Source: Hyperoplus lanceolatus (Eukaryota > Chordata > Actinopteri > Uranoscopiformes > Ammodytidae). Taken from it: a stretch of DNA of 64,000 nt. Made by a program: the position numbers and the translations under genes. How positions within the stretch are numbered: position 1 is the stretch's first letter; every line of letters begins with the position of its first letter. The notes beneath the pieces are model-generated. The model worked only from the letters and a program-made list of their open reading frames with translations. It ran no database searches and was not told where the DNA came from. The stretch covers positions 12,849,501 through 12,913,500 of the forward strand of contig CM049416.1 in the NCBI GenBank assembly GCA_026929865.2, read 5' to 3'. Of the stretch, positions 36,801 through 47,632 are shown in pieces.

Positions 36801-38201
36801 ATTACATCAAACTTTACTGTGTATTGTATATATGTACACTCAACGGCCACTTTATTAGGTGCAGCAGTTCATTTTCTTGTTAACACATATAACTAATCAG
36901 CCAATCACATGTCAGCAACTCTATGCATTTAGGCATGTAGATCTGGACGGGACAACTTATTGAAGTTAAAACTGAGCAACAGAATGGGGAGGAAAGGGGT
37001 TTTAAGTGACTTTGAACATGGCAATGTTGAGGGTGACAGGAGGGCTGGTATGAGTGTTTCAGAAACTGCTGATCTACTGGGATTTGCACTCTAAACCATC
37101 TCTAGGGCTTACAGAGAATGGTCCGAAAAAGAAAAAAATATGCAGCGAGCGGCATTTGTGTGGACGTAAAATGCCTTGTTGAAGTCAGAGGTCAGTGGAG
37201 GATGGGCATACTGGTTCGAGATGATAGAAAGGCAAAAGTAACTCAAATAACCACTCGTTACAACCAGGGTATGCAGAATACCATCTCTGAACACAAAACA
37301 CGACCAACCTTGAAGCAGATGGGCTACAGCAACAGAAGACCCCATCGGGTGCCACTCATGTCAGCTAAAAACAGGAAAATGAGGCAACAAGTCTCACAGG
37401 ATCACCAATATTGGACAATAGAAGATTCATCATGCCTGGTCTGACAGTCTCGATTTAAGTTGTGACATTCCGATGGCAGGTTCAGAGTTTGGCGTAAACA
37501 GCATGAAAGAATGGATCCATCCTGCCGTGCACCATCAACCATGCCATGTTCAAAGTCACCTAAACCCCCTTTCTTCTCCATTCTGATGCTCGGTTTGACT
37601 TCAGTACATTGTCTTGACCACATCTAAATGCCTAAATGCATTAAATTGCCGCTATGTGATTGGCTGATTAGCTTTTTGTTTTTGTAAGCCTCAGAACAGG
37701 TGTACCTAATAAAGTGGCCGGTGAGTGTATATGCATATACAGTATATAGTTTCTTTGCATATCAACGTGTTGTATCAAAGCTATTGAATTTGTCGTCACT
37801 TACCTATAACTAGGTGCATGGCGCAGGAAAAGGGTGCGGTGGCCCACAGCAACCCCTTAGTTGGATCGTAGACCACTTCAGCATTACCCAAAATATAGCC
37901 CCCTCCCACCCAAGTGGCTGCAAAACATCAGGACACATGAAGGCAATGAGAGCAAAGCAGGTCCACAAAAGACAGATCTCAAAATAAATGTCCTTGAGGA
38001 AAATGTTATTATTGTACCTGTCATAGTACAGATGCTGACCCAGATGTTGAGGTTGCGCCCCCCAACCATTGCAACTTCGCTGCGGTTCCCAGTGCACTTT
38101 TTCTCCTCACGTTTGGACTTCATTGAAGCCCAGATACCCGTGCCCAGTACGATCATGTAAAACACTCCAATGGACAGCAGTCCTAGCCAATTCACCGCCA
38201 T
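33855..38201 (-). CDS. slc5a7: slc5a7-like high-affinity choline transporter, copy B
   Basis: Second complete copy of the CHT1-like Na+/choline symporter gene. Exons (minus, 5' to 3'): 38201-38018, 37917-37804, 36576-36421, 36325-36177, 35908-35765, 35614-35461, 35230-35013, 34403-33855; 555 residues. All splice sites and phases equal those of copy A and no frameshift or stop was found, so it looks functional. Replacements against copy A include NLVL to HLVI (exon 2), SVDSV to SVDSA (exon 7), ASEKM to ASEKI, KGQLGG to KGLLGG, TPDQK to TPYQK and [10 protein letters not shown] to [10 protein letters not shown] (exon 8). The C-terminus is six residues shorter because the frame stops after EEEF, where sequence similarity to A also ends; its 3' UTR is therefore different. 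A reverse-complement AATAAA near 33706 could serve this copy. Confidence 0.87.
36835..37729 (+). mobile_element. Decayed Tc1/mariner-like transposon in slc5a7-like intron 2 (copy B)
   Basis: Orthologous to the insertion at 21712-22599 in copy A, with the same internal deletions plus private substitutions. Fragments include [20 protein letters not shown] and [19 protein letters not shown]. The left terminus reads CACTCAACGGCCAC, one base changed from copy A. Not functional. Confidence 0.88.
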
Positions 38202-38392
38202 CTTAAGTGTTTCTGAAGAAAAACATTAAAAGAATTCATATGTCATGGTTATCTATATTTACTCTAAATATATTAGTTAATATAAACTTTAAAATGTTTA
38301 AAGGATATTCATTAGGTGCAATTTTTAAGCCTTTTTTTAGCCACGAAAACTGCATACAACTTGTGATCTGAGACTCTCATTCTTTCCAACAG

Positions 38393-38415
38393 GTTACTAC
38401 ATGTCATCCATCGAG
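38393..38415 (+). pseudogene. Duplicated first exon of the neighbouring gene (copy B)
   Basis: Identical to 23263-23285 and 43566-43588, with flanking AG and GTATGT. See the candidate gene at 43574-47368. No downstream exons are seen within copy B before 43040. Confidence 0.45.
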
Positions 38416-38885
38416 GTATGTTTCCTGGAACTTCAAAGAAAAACGTTGTTCTTGATTCTTTGGAGGTTTAGACAGTTGAAATTGATTTACATTCAATGCA
38501 TGTCTCAGTGTGCAATTATACATACAATCTTTCAAAACATTTAGAATCCACTACGTTTTCTGAATTCGTACCGCTTATGAATCTGCTTGTTACGGTGACG
38601 ACAGGCAGGCAGGCAAGCAGGACCCAAATGCAAGACGTTTCAAATAAAGGTAATTTATTGTCCAAAAAAAAACACAAAAACTCCAAAAAGGCAAAAGGCA
38701 AGGCACATGGAACGGACTCACCAACAGGTACAATGCAAAGACACAGCACAATGACACACAGGGAGTAAAATACACACACAAGACAGGGTAGACAACGAGG
38801 GACAGGTGTATCACATTAGGGGAGGGAGCAGTAATCAAACTTGACAGGACATGGGGAGGAACAAGACAGGACAAAGACAGACCAT

Positions 38886-39884
38886 GGCTGTGTCTTGATT
38901 CAGGGGTTGCAGCCTACGTAGGACGCAGTCTCGCGGTCTATGAAGGCTATAGCCTATGAAGGCCGATTTTAAGGCCGGTTTTAAGGACAACGAGCCTTGT
39001 TAAACCTGCAGTGTGTAGAATTTTGTGTTTTATTTCCTAGAAGATTTTGTAGAAAGTAATTATAATATCCATAAGTACATTTCATTTAGTGCATAATAGC
39101 TGAAACAAATGTTTTGAATATTATTTTCTTTCCCTTAGAAAGGGTCTCATATATGTCAATATTGCTGCATATTTTGGACCAAGGCCTAGTGCCGCCATCT
39201 TGAAAGTGTCATAGTTGGAATGTCATCAGGTGCATTGTTTAAAATGTAGAATTGTTCTTGTCCTTGAAGGCCACTGTAGCTTCTGTTATTATTCTAAAGG
39301 GTTGGGGTTACCCAGGGAGCGTTGCATTCTAGAACTTTGTAGAACTTTCTTGATGATGTCATATTACACACTGCACCTTTAAACGGGACGGTCTCCGCAG
39401 GTCTCCGTTTACGAGCATTTCCGGTTCACGTAACAAGCCGTTACCTTGCGTGACGACTCGCCGCTCCTGTGCTGCCTAGCAACCCTGATTGCTGCCAACG
39501 GAGACAGCCTTGTCAACAGAGGAAAAAAGAAAAAGAAGTTGCCTACCAGACGAAAAGAAAAAAAAGTACAAGAAAAAAAGAAAGGAAGATACAAGTTAAG
39601 AAGATGGAGCAACACGGTGCTGTTTTGTTATTTTTTTATTTTATTGTATGCAATCTCTGAAAAAAACGCAATGAATCATGGGATATGTTGGGCCACGAAG
39701 GATCCATCTGATGCAGCCTTCAAAACCGTGAAAAGAAGGCTGCATTTCTCGGCCGCATATGAGGAGCCTTGCAAGGAGCCTTGCAAACGGGACAGCCTTT
39801 GCGCGCCGCTATGACGCAATCGGTCTTCAAATGCAGCCTACGTAGGGTGCAACCAGGGTGCAACCCCTGAATCAAGACACAGCC
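38886..39884. mobile_element. Copy-B-specific 1-kb element with long inverted ends
   Basis: The ends GGCTGTGTCTTGATTCAGG / CCTGAATCAAGACACAGCC are complementary for at least 26 bases. Copy A shows the empty site (GACCATGACAG near 23755), giving a CAT target duplication (or CCATG, depending on where the ends are set). It has no transposase. A second element (39004-39378) is nested inside. Confidence 0.87.
39004..39378. mobile_element. Nested TTAA-flanked MITE inside the 38886-39884 element
   Basis: Bounded by TTAA (39000-39003 and 39379-39382), with inverted ends ACCTGCAGTGTGTAG / ACACACTGCACCT. It must have inserted after, or travelled with, the outer element. Confidence 0.78.
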
Positions 39885-40669
39885 CATGACAGTAGCCTAT
39901 AATTAATTGGGACGATGTTGTGATTGACATGTTCTTTAACCAATCAGATTTCGAGTTTTCCGAGTTGGGCGTATCATTTTACACGGCTAGGCCTTCGAGC
40001 TGGCCTTGTTGCAATCATGGACATGTAAAGAGGTTGCAATCGCAATCGGGAGGGAAAGTAGCCTACTTGAACTACCGCTAGCTAGCCGACATTACTTTCC
40101 ATGGATAGAAGACTTTGTCGAAACACACAGTGGATTACAGAGGAGAAGTGGAGTGGATTTAATGGCCAATTTACTGGGGAAGTTTTTATTGAGAAAAGGA
40201 CCATTTAAGAAATGCTGGACATTGTGAAGCAGAGTCGAACAACACGCAGCTAGCCGCAATGACCCAGCTGGATAAACGATTTGTGCGACACTTCCAATCA
40301 AAGACAGCAACCTATGAAAGGTAGGCCTGTAGTTGGCTCATTGCTAATTCTATTGCTGGATATGTCTGCTAGCCTACTTGCAACCGATCGCTGCCGTGTG
40401 TGGTGCTACGCTGGGTTTTCAAACCGGTGTTTACTAGGAGCGGTGACCACAGGACGCGCTACGTGCGCTGCCAGTGCCGTTCTGCTATTCATTCTATGAC
40501 CCGCTAGTAGTGCGCTGCTTCCCAGCATAATTTTCCATATTAAAACGTATGAAAACATGCAAATAGTGTTTGTTTTTCTAAGCTGTTGCTCTAAAAATGT
40601 AAACTAAATTGATAGACAGAAGATCTGACAGTTAGTTTCTATCCTGGCGCAGGGTCTGTGATTAAGCTG

Positions 40670-40674
40670 GTGTG

Positions 40675-40718
<44 letters not shown>
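40670..40718. repeat. (GT)n microsatellite, expanded in copy B
   Basis: About 22 GT units. The orthologous tract in copy A (about 24921-24938) has about nine, so it has changed length since duplication. Confidence 0.93.
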
Positions 40719-40721
<3 letters not shown>

Positions 40722-41229
40722 ACATTTGCCTTGACTGGTAGTTGCTAGTGACTTGTGGCTGTTTTGAATTTGTTCTTGATTATTTGGTCATGTCATGATT
40801 TAGACTACGTGGGGTCTTTTCGTGATGCAGCATCTTGTCAAGCTGTGTAGTGTGTAATATTAGTTGGCCTATGCTCTTGATGGTTTAGTCAACATGTTTA
40901 GTGTCATTAGTGTAATTTAATTGTATTACACTTGTTAAGGTTTACTGTAACTACTGCAATCGGGTGGTTAATCCAATGACAATAGCCGTGACGTCATCAT
41001 GAAGTTATTTATTTTATTTTTCATTTCATTTTCATTTAACTTTTATTTATCCTCGAGAGACCAATTGAGGGGTTATTAAGCGGTTTGATTTTCTGGATGA
41101 TGACTCTGAAGGCCTAGGTATAACTTTCCTTTACTGTACTCAGACAATATCGGTGGAAGCATCAAACCCAGATTATATTAGAAAAGTAGACATTTTCAAA
41201 GTATTGTTTCAAACATCATCACATCCTAT

Positions 41230-42430
41230 GGGGCGACTGTGGCTCAGTTGGTAGAGAGGGTCGGCCGATGATCAAACGGTTGAACGTTCGATCCCCGCCC
41301 TGCCACCTGTGTCATAGTTGTTGCGTCCTTGGGCAAGACACTTAAAGCAGCAACGAGTAACATTTAAATATCTTTTAAACAGCCTCATGTTTCTTCTGAT
41401 AATCATAAATTACCTTTAACAGCAAACGAGACCATCAGTGCAAATAAAGACGTTTTTATATAGTTTTTATTACTGCATTTGATCTGGTCGTACACCCAGT
41501 CCTATTTTCGGTTCACGCGTGCATGCTCTATGGTCACATATCCGTATTGGTCGCAGATTTCAGTGTGGCGCAGGAACGTGAATTGAGAAGCCTATCCCTC
41601 CAGGTGAGGGAAGGGGAGCGGGAGCCTTGTTTGAGACAGTTATTTGTCGTCATAATGACTGATAACGGGGCTGAACCATCAAAGAAAGAAAAGAAAATGC
41701 AATGAAGAAAAGCTAAAAGGGAGAGTGATAGTCGGGCGGGAGGGCGTTTGCCAAGCAACGTATACACAATTTCACGCAGCGAAACTAGACTGCAGTGTTT
41801 ACTCCTAAATGAATGAGCGGTAGCCTACTAAATCAAAGTTTACTTTGCCTCACCAGCATCATCAGATGACCATTATTCATCTGAAATAGTCATTATTTAC
41901 AACATAAACACATTACCTCATCGTGATCCATACTAACTAACTGCCATCTCTCGTTCATTCGCTTTGTGTGAGGACACGGGGACTCGTTCAGCTCCGTGAG
42001 AGGTGACAATGCATCAACTCATTGCAATCAGGTGTGTTTAGCACTTACTGGCATTAGTTGATGCTGTGTCACCCATAGACTCACGGAGCCAAAAAGTTTC
42101 CAGTGCCCTCACACTTTCAACACACGGACACGCACCATATTGCTTCCTGATTATTTGAATCTTGCACTCCCTGCACGAGCTACAAAACAGCTTCACGACA
42201 GCTGGCGTCGTAATAATACTACCGCTTTTGTTCAAAGGTGTCGCCAACGTGCCGACTTACTCGTAGTAGCTTTAACCCACCTTGCCTCGTGTGAATGTCG
42301 ATAGTTAGCCTGCTATCGGTGTATGAATGTGTGTGTGAATGGAAACGTCGGAATGGGAACAGGTCTCCCTTGCAAAAGAGTCTTCGGTCTCAATGGGATT
42401 TACCTGTATAAATAAAGGTTAAAAAAAAAA
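41230..42430 (+). mobile_element. tRNA-derived SINE (copy B), split by a TTAA element
   Basis: The same SINE as at 25454-25735. Its head (41230-41345) and tail (42272-42430) are separated by the 926-bp element at 41346-42271; with that removed, the two parts line up with the uninterrupted copy A SINE. Confidence 0.88.
41346..42271. mobile_element. 926-bp TTAA-flanked element inserted into the SINE
   Basis: Flanked by TTAA (41342-41345 and 42272-42275), with inverted ends AGCAGCAACGAGTAA / TTACTCGTAGTAGCT (13 of 15). Copy A gives the empty site with one TTAA. Its left interior (TCTGATAATCATAAATTACC, GAGACCATCAGTGCA) resembles family 1 MITEs. No transposase. Its right 330 bp recur, truncated, at 43040-43371. 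Confidence 0.88.
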
Positions 42431-43039
42431 ATTAACCATTTGTGTGCCATATATAATTGTACAGTTTTGTCATATGGATTATTTTATCTGAGTCGCTCTG
42501 CTATTTGTGTCTGGGCGTCGTTCTATGAATTGTGAAAAGTATTTGGACCTCATTGAAAAAACTAGTTGATACAGTAATTCTCCTTCATTCTTATGAAGAG
42601 GACAGGTTAATTACTCTGACGAGTTTAATGATCTCTTTCCATAGCATGCTCTTTGTTCACATGTGAAATACTGAACATTCTGTATAGATCAGACCCAAGT
42701 GTCACACCATAAGGAGGTCTGACTGGTTTCTCACTGCACCACTTCAGCAGCTACGAGCAGCTTCATCCTGTTTGGTTTAACTTCATGGCCGTAACCACTA
42801 ATGCCCTGAAAAATTTAAACATAACAAGTTGTTAACTCGTAAAAAAAAATACCAGGCTCTTCAGAAGTTGGGAATTAATGGAACAGACTTTAGTTCAAAG
42901 TTTAAGATCTTTTTTTGTTTCAGTAAAGTTGCTGTATTTTAGCATTTTCTCAATGCACATTTTCATTGTTCTTGCAGTTTTTTCCCCCGATAAAATGAAC
43001 AAAATAAGTAGGAGATGAGAGCAGAATGAACAAAGATTC

Positions 43040-43371
43040 CGTCTCTCGTTCATTCGCTTTCTGTGAGGACACGGAGTCTTTCAGCTCCGTGAGAGTACTT
43101 CGGTGACACTGCATCAACTCATTGCAATCAGGTGTGTGTAGCACTTACTGGCATTAGTTGATGCTGTGTCACTAACCGCTCTCACGGAGCCGAAAAGAGT
43201 CCGTGCCCTCACATTTTCAACACACGGACATGCACTATATTGCTTCCTGATTATTTGAATCTCGCACGCCCGGCACGAGCTAGAAAACAGCTTCACGACA
43301 GCTGGCGTCGTAAAAATACTACCGCTTTTGTCCAAAGGGGTTGCCAAGGGACCAAGTTACTCGTAGTGGCT
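43040..43371. mobile_element. Truncated right end of the same TTAA element
   Basis: Matches the last 330 bp of the element at 41346-42271 and ends with TTACTCGTAGTGGCT followed by TTAA. There is no left terminus and no TTAA on the left: the junction is directly with sequence equivalent to copy A position 26349. This looks like a deletion breakpoint inside the element. Confidence 0.8.
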
Positions 43372-43757
43372 TTAAGTGTATCTGAAGAAAAACATTAAAA
43401 AAAAAATCATGTCATGGTTATCTACGTATATTTACTCTAAATGTACTAGTTAATTTAAACTTTAAAATGTTTAAAGGATATTCATTATGTGCAATTTTTA
43501 AGCCTGTTTTTAGCCACTAAAACTGCATACAACTTCTGATCTGAGACTCTCATTCTTTCCAACAGGTTACTACATGTCATCCATCGAGGTATGTTTCCTG
43601 GAACTACAAAGAAAAACTTTGTTCTTGAGTCTTTGGAGGTTTAGTTGAAATTAGTTTACATGCAGCGCATATCTCAGTATAAAATTCTAAATCTAATCTT
43701 TCAAAAAATTTAGAATCCACTAAGTTTTCTGAATTTGTGAAGCTTGTGAATCTGCTT
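43372..43757. pseudogene. Third copy of the slc5a7-like 5' flank (coding part missing)
   Basis: Begins TTAAGTGTATCTGAAGAAA and matches 23073-23460 and 38203-38590 with visible divergence, including the conserved 23-bp exon. Homology starts one base upstream of where the transporter start codon would be, and the coding sequence is absent. It is the remnant either of a third unit or of the ancestral flank. Confidence 0.78.
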
Positions 43758-43821
43758 TTGTATTTTCACTGCTTTATGCTGGTTTATCTGGTTCTACTGG
43801 TACATTATTCTTCTGCACTTC

Positions 43822-43870
<49 letters not shown>

Positions 43871-45474
43871 TATATGTAAACAGGCATGTACTCATACATT
43901 TGAGCAGGTATAAGTATGCACACACTTACAAAGTGTGTACTGATATTTTAGTAGTTATTTGGCACCACTGCAGAAAAATCATTCTACACTTACATCCCAA
44001 TCAATGATCATATTACTTTACTACAGGTTGCTATATGTGGACTTATCCCAGCTAGTATGGGTTTGGGTCATGTTGACATTTGTTAATGTTTTGATGTGCA
44101 GTATAACCAAGCTCAAGCTGAATATTAAGCATCAACTGTACATATCTGAACTAATACAGCTGCTGAATGTGCTTCCGGATTTCCGGTGCTTCTGCCATTA
44201 ACGATACAACTTACCTCTAAAATACGACATGCAGACTTACAGAAAAAAACAAAGCCTTGTGACATTACATTCATAATCAAATCAATTTAATTACAATCCC
44301 AATATCACATTAACATTTTCCCTTGGGGTCCTTTGCAATCTTGCCAGAACACGACATCCTCTACCATATAACCCTCAAGTCGGATAAAGATAAACACCCA
44401 TTTAACGTGGAAAAAAAAGGTGTTTAAAGATATATGTGTGTAGAATGTACGGACCGACTAAAATCCCAGTTGAAGCTTACATGATCAAATTTGATATGAA
44501 ACAAGATAAAAAGCAGATTTGAAAATATGCCCTCTCTCATACTAATTATTATAATGTATATAAATATAAGGTGTATTACCTTTTTATTTGGTATTATGAT
44601 TGTGTCGAGATCCTCAAAGCCAACTGTCTCAAAAAGGTTTGGCTTCTGCTTTTTATTTCACTCCCCTCGTAAAGCACTACTTTCAAATCGAAGGAGTTAA
44701 GACATGCCATACGTCAATCACATTCCTCATTGTGCCCTCCTTGCCTATTTTATTACTGTTATGGGTGAGCATGCACTTAAAAACGGGTTGCTTTCCTCTT
44801 TGGTGCACAGAGCAATGCAAAAACACTGTCACTGAGTCATCATCCTGTGATGGAAATGCAGAGCTGGTGATGTTTTGGGGTAATATCTTCATAATAGGAA
44901 TCCCCTTCCTGCTTTGGTAACTTGAACATTGATGTGTCCTTAATCTAGAGGCACTGTGGACACTCAAGTGCCTGGCCTACATGCAAGTGTACACAATCAA
45001 AAACAAGCATACATGAAAATAATAATTCAGTTCAAACTACAAATATCTCAAATAATAGCTCCACTAGATGTGTTGTAGGAGGCGGTCTAGTTGGCTTCTT
45101 ATTGAAGATAGTTGGATATTTCACTTTGATGTGTCTGGCATTGGAGCACAGTTTGCTGTACAGTTTTACCTGGAAATCCTAAACAGAACAGGGACTGACA
45201 AGAACCGGCTGGTCAACCAACTTGATATATACAATGCTGGAGCCAACACACACACAGGATTTATCTGAAATACTGTCATTTCTGTCAGCAACTAATCACA
45301 CTGCCCTTTGGTGCACAGACTGATCAAGTCCCAGATTCATGCGAGAAAGCATCTAATTTTCAAATATACAGATTTATCACTCTTATTTTACTTATTTTGA
45401 GAACTTTGCACATGGCAGTCACTTTTGAAATTAGCTCCAGTCATCCAAACTGTTTTTTTGTTATTATTATTATT

Positions 45475-45531
<57 letters not shown>

Positions 45532-47368
45532 CTTGGGAACATATCAAGCAAGCTGGGCTTTCTGCCTCAAACATAAAACGTCTCGTGGGAACGAATTGCT
45601 GCTGGCACGAATTATCAAAGATCACATCAGATCTATCACCAAGTATTTTTCTGAGTATTTCTGAACCACTGAAGAATATGAAAGCTGACACAGCTCTCTC
45701 ATTGTTAACCTCATCCACACACTGCACAATATTTACCCCTGACTGCGGCTGACCCCATGCCTCTTACAGTGTCACTTCTCTATGCTGATACATAAGGCCG
45801 TGGACAGAAAATCGCTCACCACTCGTCTGACCCTCCGACCCTACCCAAAGGAAACCCCCCTCTGGACTGGATGTTTTAGAGCCAGACACATTGTCTCAGA
45901 AAGTCAGCCCACAGCGAGCTCACCGGGTAAGTCTGCTGCTGTTGACTTCTGTATGACTATAGGGGATTGTTCTGGCTGCTTAGTCATTCAAGTCATATGT
46001 TGTAATGACTTGACCCATGCTTGAAAGGGAGCCCACAACTGAATGGAGCTCAAAGATGAATGAAACAGAGGAACATATGGGCTAATGTAGTGATGGAAAT
46101 ATGAGGAGATATGGAAAACAAATGACTATGTTATAGAGTTGTATGTTGTGTTGAGGATTACATGAGGAAATACGTTATGAAAGAGCAAAAGCACTGTAGA
46201 GCCACCATGGCTGGCAGCTGCATCTGAAAAAAAAAATCTGTAATAACACTAATGTAACCAATTGACTTATTTAAAATGGAGGTTTGCAGAGTTGTTTGTA
46301 TCTGGTTTCCGTAGACATAACAATACAGACGAAGCTAATTAAGGCTATTTGATTTATGCAAAAATTGTTAACTGATAACTGAAAACAATGAATTATTGTT
46401 TTAAGACAGATCAGTCTTTTTGTTGGTGAGGAATAATAAATGCATGACTATCAGTGAAAATATGGCTGAATGAAGTAAATAATTTGACAGTATTGATATT
46501 TTTATTTATTTGATAATGTATTGGAATTATGGAACTTGTATTTTTCCATTGTACTTGTTATACTTGTTGCATGTTCCGAGTTTCTATTTCATAGGTCACA
46601 TTGTTGGGAACAAAGATCCCTAGACCAGCACTCTGCCAAATCAACACTGCTCCCATAATACTTCTCATCCAAAACAATAACTGTACAGTCTCTCGAAGCA
46701 TAACCTCCTATGGCACCGCAATAATCTCAAAATCCAAGTTGAAACACAATTACAGTCAAATCAGGCACACATTTTATTGCACTTATAACTCCAGACATTT
46801 TACCAACAGCATACTACCAACATGCCCATCTTGGGCTTTTCAAATGTGCCTTCATATTATGTATTCCCCATGATACACAGAATGTACTTTATATTCAAGG
46901 ACCAGCCCTCTAAAGAATAACTCTATAATAAACAACCTATCATAAACACTGCGGATTGAGGCTATTCGGCAAATCAATTTCCTGATGCTTGAATGACAAC
47001 AAGCGTGATTTTCAATACAGGAGTCCTCACTTCATTTGCACAACATCTATTCAGTTTCTCTTTCAATATTTAAGAGCACTAAACTAGTGTCGGACCATTT
47101 TGATCCAACTGCTCCCTCTACTGTTAAAGGGCCATATGCTACAGCCTTCATCGATCACATGCAGAAATTCGACCCTCCATTCCCATTATGTGGCCAATTC
47201 GTGGCACGTGATCATATAAACAAAAAGTACCTACCTAGTCTGCACAATAGAGCACGTTCTCGACTTTTTGACAAGTACTGGACTTCTCCCCCAGCACAGT
47301 TTCTAATGTTTGATTCAAGTGCACCATTATTTTCCAATGCAGACGTCCTGGAAATATCTCGTGTCTAG
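43574..47368 (+). CDS. Candidate small gene of unknown function (three exons)
   Basis: Not recognised. Proposed exons: 43574-43588 (MSSIE, then GTATGT), 45770-45926 (after CTCTTACAG; contains SLTTRLTLRPYPKETPLW and ends CCG G|GTAAGT) and 47055-47368 (after ATCTATTCAG; contains GPYATAFIDHMQKFDPPF and YWTSPPAQFLMFDSS, stop at 47368). Phases join to give 161 residues. Composition is rich in Pro, Phe, Tyr and Arg, without a signal peptide or membrane helix. Short, aromatic and proline-rich proteins of this kind are common among ciliary microtubule inner proteins, but that is only a compositional impression. It converges on ints13, with 264 bp between stop codons. Its first exon shares a putative bidirectional promoter with the transporter flank and is triplicated. 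The start and first intron are the weakest parts; the third exon is the strongest. Confidence 0.4.
43825..43867. repeat. (CA)n microsatellite
   Basis: About 21 CA units within the 43758-44520 stretch that has no counterpart in copy A. Nothing else was recognised in that stretch. Confidence 0.95.
45460..45526. repeat. (AAT)n microsatellite at the end of copy B
   Basis: About 22 trinucleotide units, switching from TTA to AAT phase, immediately after the point where homology with copy A ends (45452). It marks the duplication border. Confidence 0.93.
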
Positions 47369-47434
47369 TGCATACCAACAGTTTCCCTTCAAAAGATGAA
47401 CAAGCGGAGCAGCAAAATTCTCTATAGACAGGTT

Positions 47435-47440
47435 TTTATT
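47435..47440 (-). terminator. Probable polyadenylation signal of ints13
   Basis: TTTATT on the plus strand, i.e. AATAAA on the minus strand, about 195 bases downstream of the ints13 stop codon. Confidence 0.5.
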
Positions 47441-47632
47441 GTGTTACACAATATGTGAAGAGCATATCTACAAAATTCAGGATACAAAACTTATAAATTC
47501 CTTGTTCATCGTCTATTTTATTTGATGTCCTTGTTTTGGGAGTCTTAAGGTGTGACACCCTAGACTAAAAAAAACACTGTGGTCCACAATCTCTTCCTTG
47601 GCAGGAGTAAAAGCAACTGATCGGTGGAAACA

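Larger units (their letters stand above)
33406..45452. repeat. Segmental duplication copy B (slc5a7-like unit)
   Basis: Direct copy of 18701-28427, expanded to about 12 kb by private insertions (38886-39884, 41346-42271, a 3'-end replacement at about 33615-33850, and 34516-34877). Its right part departs from copy A at 43040, where a truncated TTAA element, a third copy of the transporter 5' flank and about 0.76 kb of unmatched sequence are inserted before homology resumes at about 44521. Confidence 0.92.

Noticed and set aside
39446..39814. 122-codon lysine-rich frame
   Set aside because: Lies within the transposable element at 38886-39884 and is driven by an A-rich tract.
45464..45540. Isoleucine-run frame at the end of copy B
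   Set aside because: Translation of the (AAT)n microsatellite.
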